Origin: Bacteroidota bacterium
Lineage (GTDB): Bacteria; Bacteroidota; Bacteroidia; Chitinophagales; LD1
DNA: 6,284 nucleotides
Reading direction: 5' to 3'
Assembly: GCA_028288545.1 (NCBI GenBank)
Contig: JAQBNQ010000550.1
Coordinates: forward strand, 1-6,284
The first letter of the stretch is position 1. Each line of letters begins with the position of its first letter. The position numbers were made by a program, and so were the translations under genes. The notes under the pieces are model-generated. The model had not been told where the DNA came from, did no database searches, and was given only the letters and a program-made list of their open reading frames with translations. Below are positions 5,857 through 6,284 of this stretch, piece after piece.

Positions 5857-6284
5857 ATGAAAAAATTCATTTTTACTGTGCTGGTCGCTACTGCCTTTGG
5901 TACAACGCTAATGGCTCAAACCCCTGCTTCATCAGATCCTTTTGAAGTTCAAACAAGGTTTTATAAAGCCGCTTTGAAAAATTACGATTTACAAGCTGCA
6001 ACGGTTGCCCTTTATACCATGCTGGCTATAAAGCCCGAAAGAACCGATTTGAATGACTCGCTTGCATTGATATACTTTGCCGGAGAAAGATTTGCCCAGG
6101 CCTATTTAATTGGCGAGTCGATACTGAAAGAACAACCTAAAAGAAAGGATATGCTTGAACTGGTTGCAGTTTCAAAGCAAAATCTTGGATTAGTAAAAGA
6201 ATCGCTTGCTGATTATGAGAAATTATATGCCATGGATAAATCGGTATTTTACCTGTATCAAATGGCCACCTTGCAGTATCAGTT
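5857..6284 (+). CDS. Exported TPR-like protein, 3'-truncated by window edge
   Basis: Open from ATG 5857 to the end of the window; 142 complete codons are visible with no stop. The N-terminus (MKK, hydrophobic core FIFTVLVATAFGTTL, then MAQ) is a signal peptide with likely signal-peptidase I cleavage after A20; no lipobox cysteine is present, so it is not a lipoprotein. The mature part is helical and repeats the tetratricopeptide-like rhythm of about 34 residues, for example FYKAALKNYDLQAATVALY, then LALIYFAGERFAQAYLIGES, then LGLVKESLADYEKLYAMD. The product is probably a periplasmic or surface-associated TPR scaffold protein of unknown partner. It starts 38 nt after pyrF and may be read from the same transcript. 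The start is supported by the MKK signal peptide and an A-rich leader (TAAAAATAAAAACGAC). Confidence 0.85.
   Translation, partial: MKKFIFTVLVATAFGTTLMAQTPASSDPFEVQTRFYKAALKNYDLQAATVALYTMLAIKPERTDLNDSLALIYFAGERFAQAYLIGESILKEQPKRKDMLELVAVSKQNLGLVKESLADYEKLYAMDKSVFYLYQMATLQYQ

Noticed and set aside
1..6284. Mobile element, CRISPR array, tRNA/rRNA gene, toxin-antitoxin or defence system
   Set aside because: No transposase or nuclease motifs, no spaced direct repeats, no tRNA-like cloverleaf and no unexplained stretch over 300 nt were seen; genes are standard housekeeping types.

Overview
The window reads as ordinary chromosomal DNA from a member of the Bacteroidota, perhaps the Chitinophagales/Sphingobacteriales side, although the exact order cannot be fixed from sequence alone. 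Four things support this. There is a textbook Bacteroidota promoter (TTG, 19-nt spacer, TAnnTTTG) in front of rpsU. Gene starts lack Shine-Dalgarno sequences. The bS21 protein has a Bacteroidota-like N-terminus and a tyrosine at position 54. The Mrp ATPase lacks the C-terminal CxxC and carries an ELPEN-type loop instead. All genes lie on the + strand and coding density is high.

Layout. Bases 1-1226 hold the 3' part of an APC-superfamily amino-acid permease, which enters the window already open. Bases 1278-1835 encode adenine phosphoribosyltransferase (apt), followed by a likely terminator hairpin. Bases 1983-3179 encode an acyl-CoA dehydrogenase with its own candidate promoter. Bases 3277-3471 encode ribosomal protein bS21 (rpsU) as a compact single-gene unit with a perfect promoter and a strong intrinsic terminator. 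Bases 3626-5818 are a tightly packed operon: mrp (MIP18 domain plus P-loop ATPase), a single-domain NifU-C/Nfu protein, and pyrF. The mrp/nfu genes overlap by 4 nt and nfu/pyrF by 8 nt. From base 5857 a secreted or periplasmic TPR-like protein begins and runs off the window.

How the genes fit together. Mrp and Nfu are both Fe-S cluster assembly or delivery factors, so their translational coupling is functionally sensible. The Mrp has lost the usual cluster-binding cysteines, while the adjacent Nfu keeps its CxxC. PyrF catalyses the last step of UMP synthesis and Apt salvages adenine, so two nucleotide-metabolism genes are present but in separate transcription units. I found no mobile element, CRISPR array, RNA gene or defence system. 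No undescribed system is evident. The observations most worth a second look are the architecture of the rpsU control region, the cysteine-poor Mrp next to Nfu, and a few small intergenic structures.
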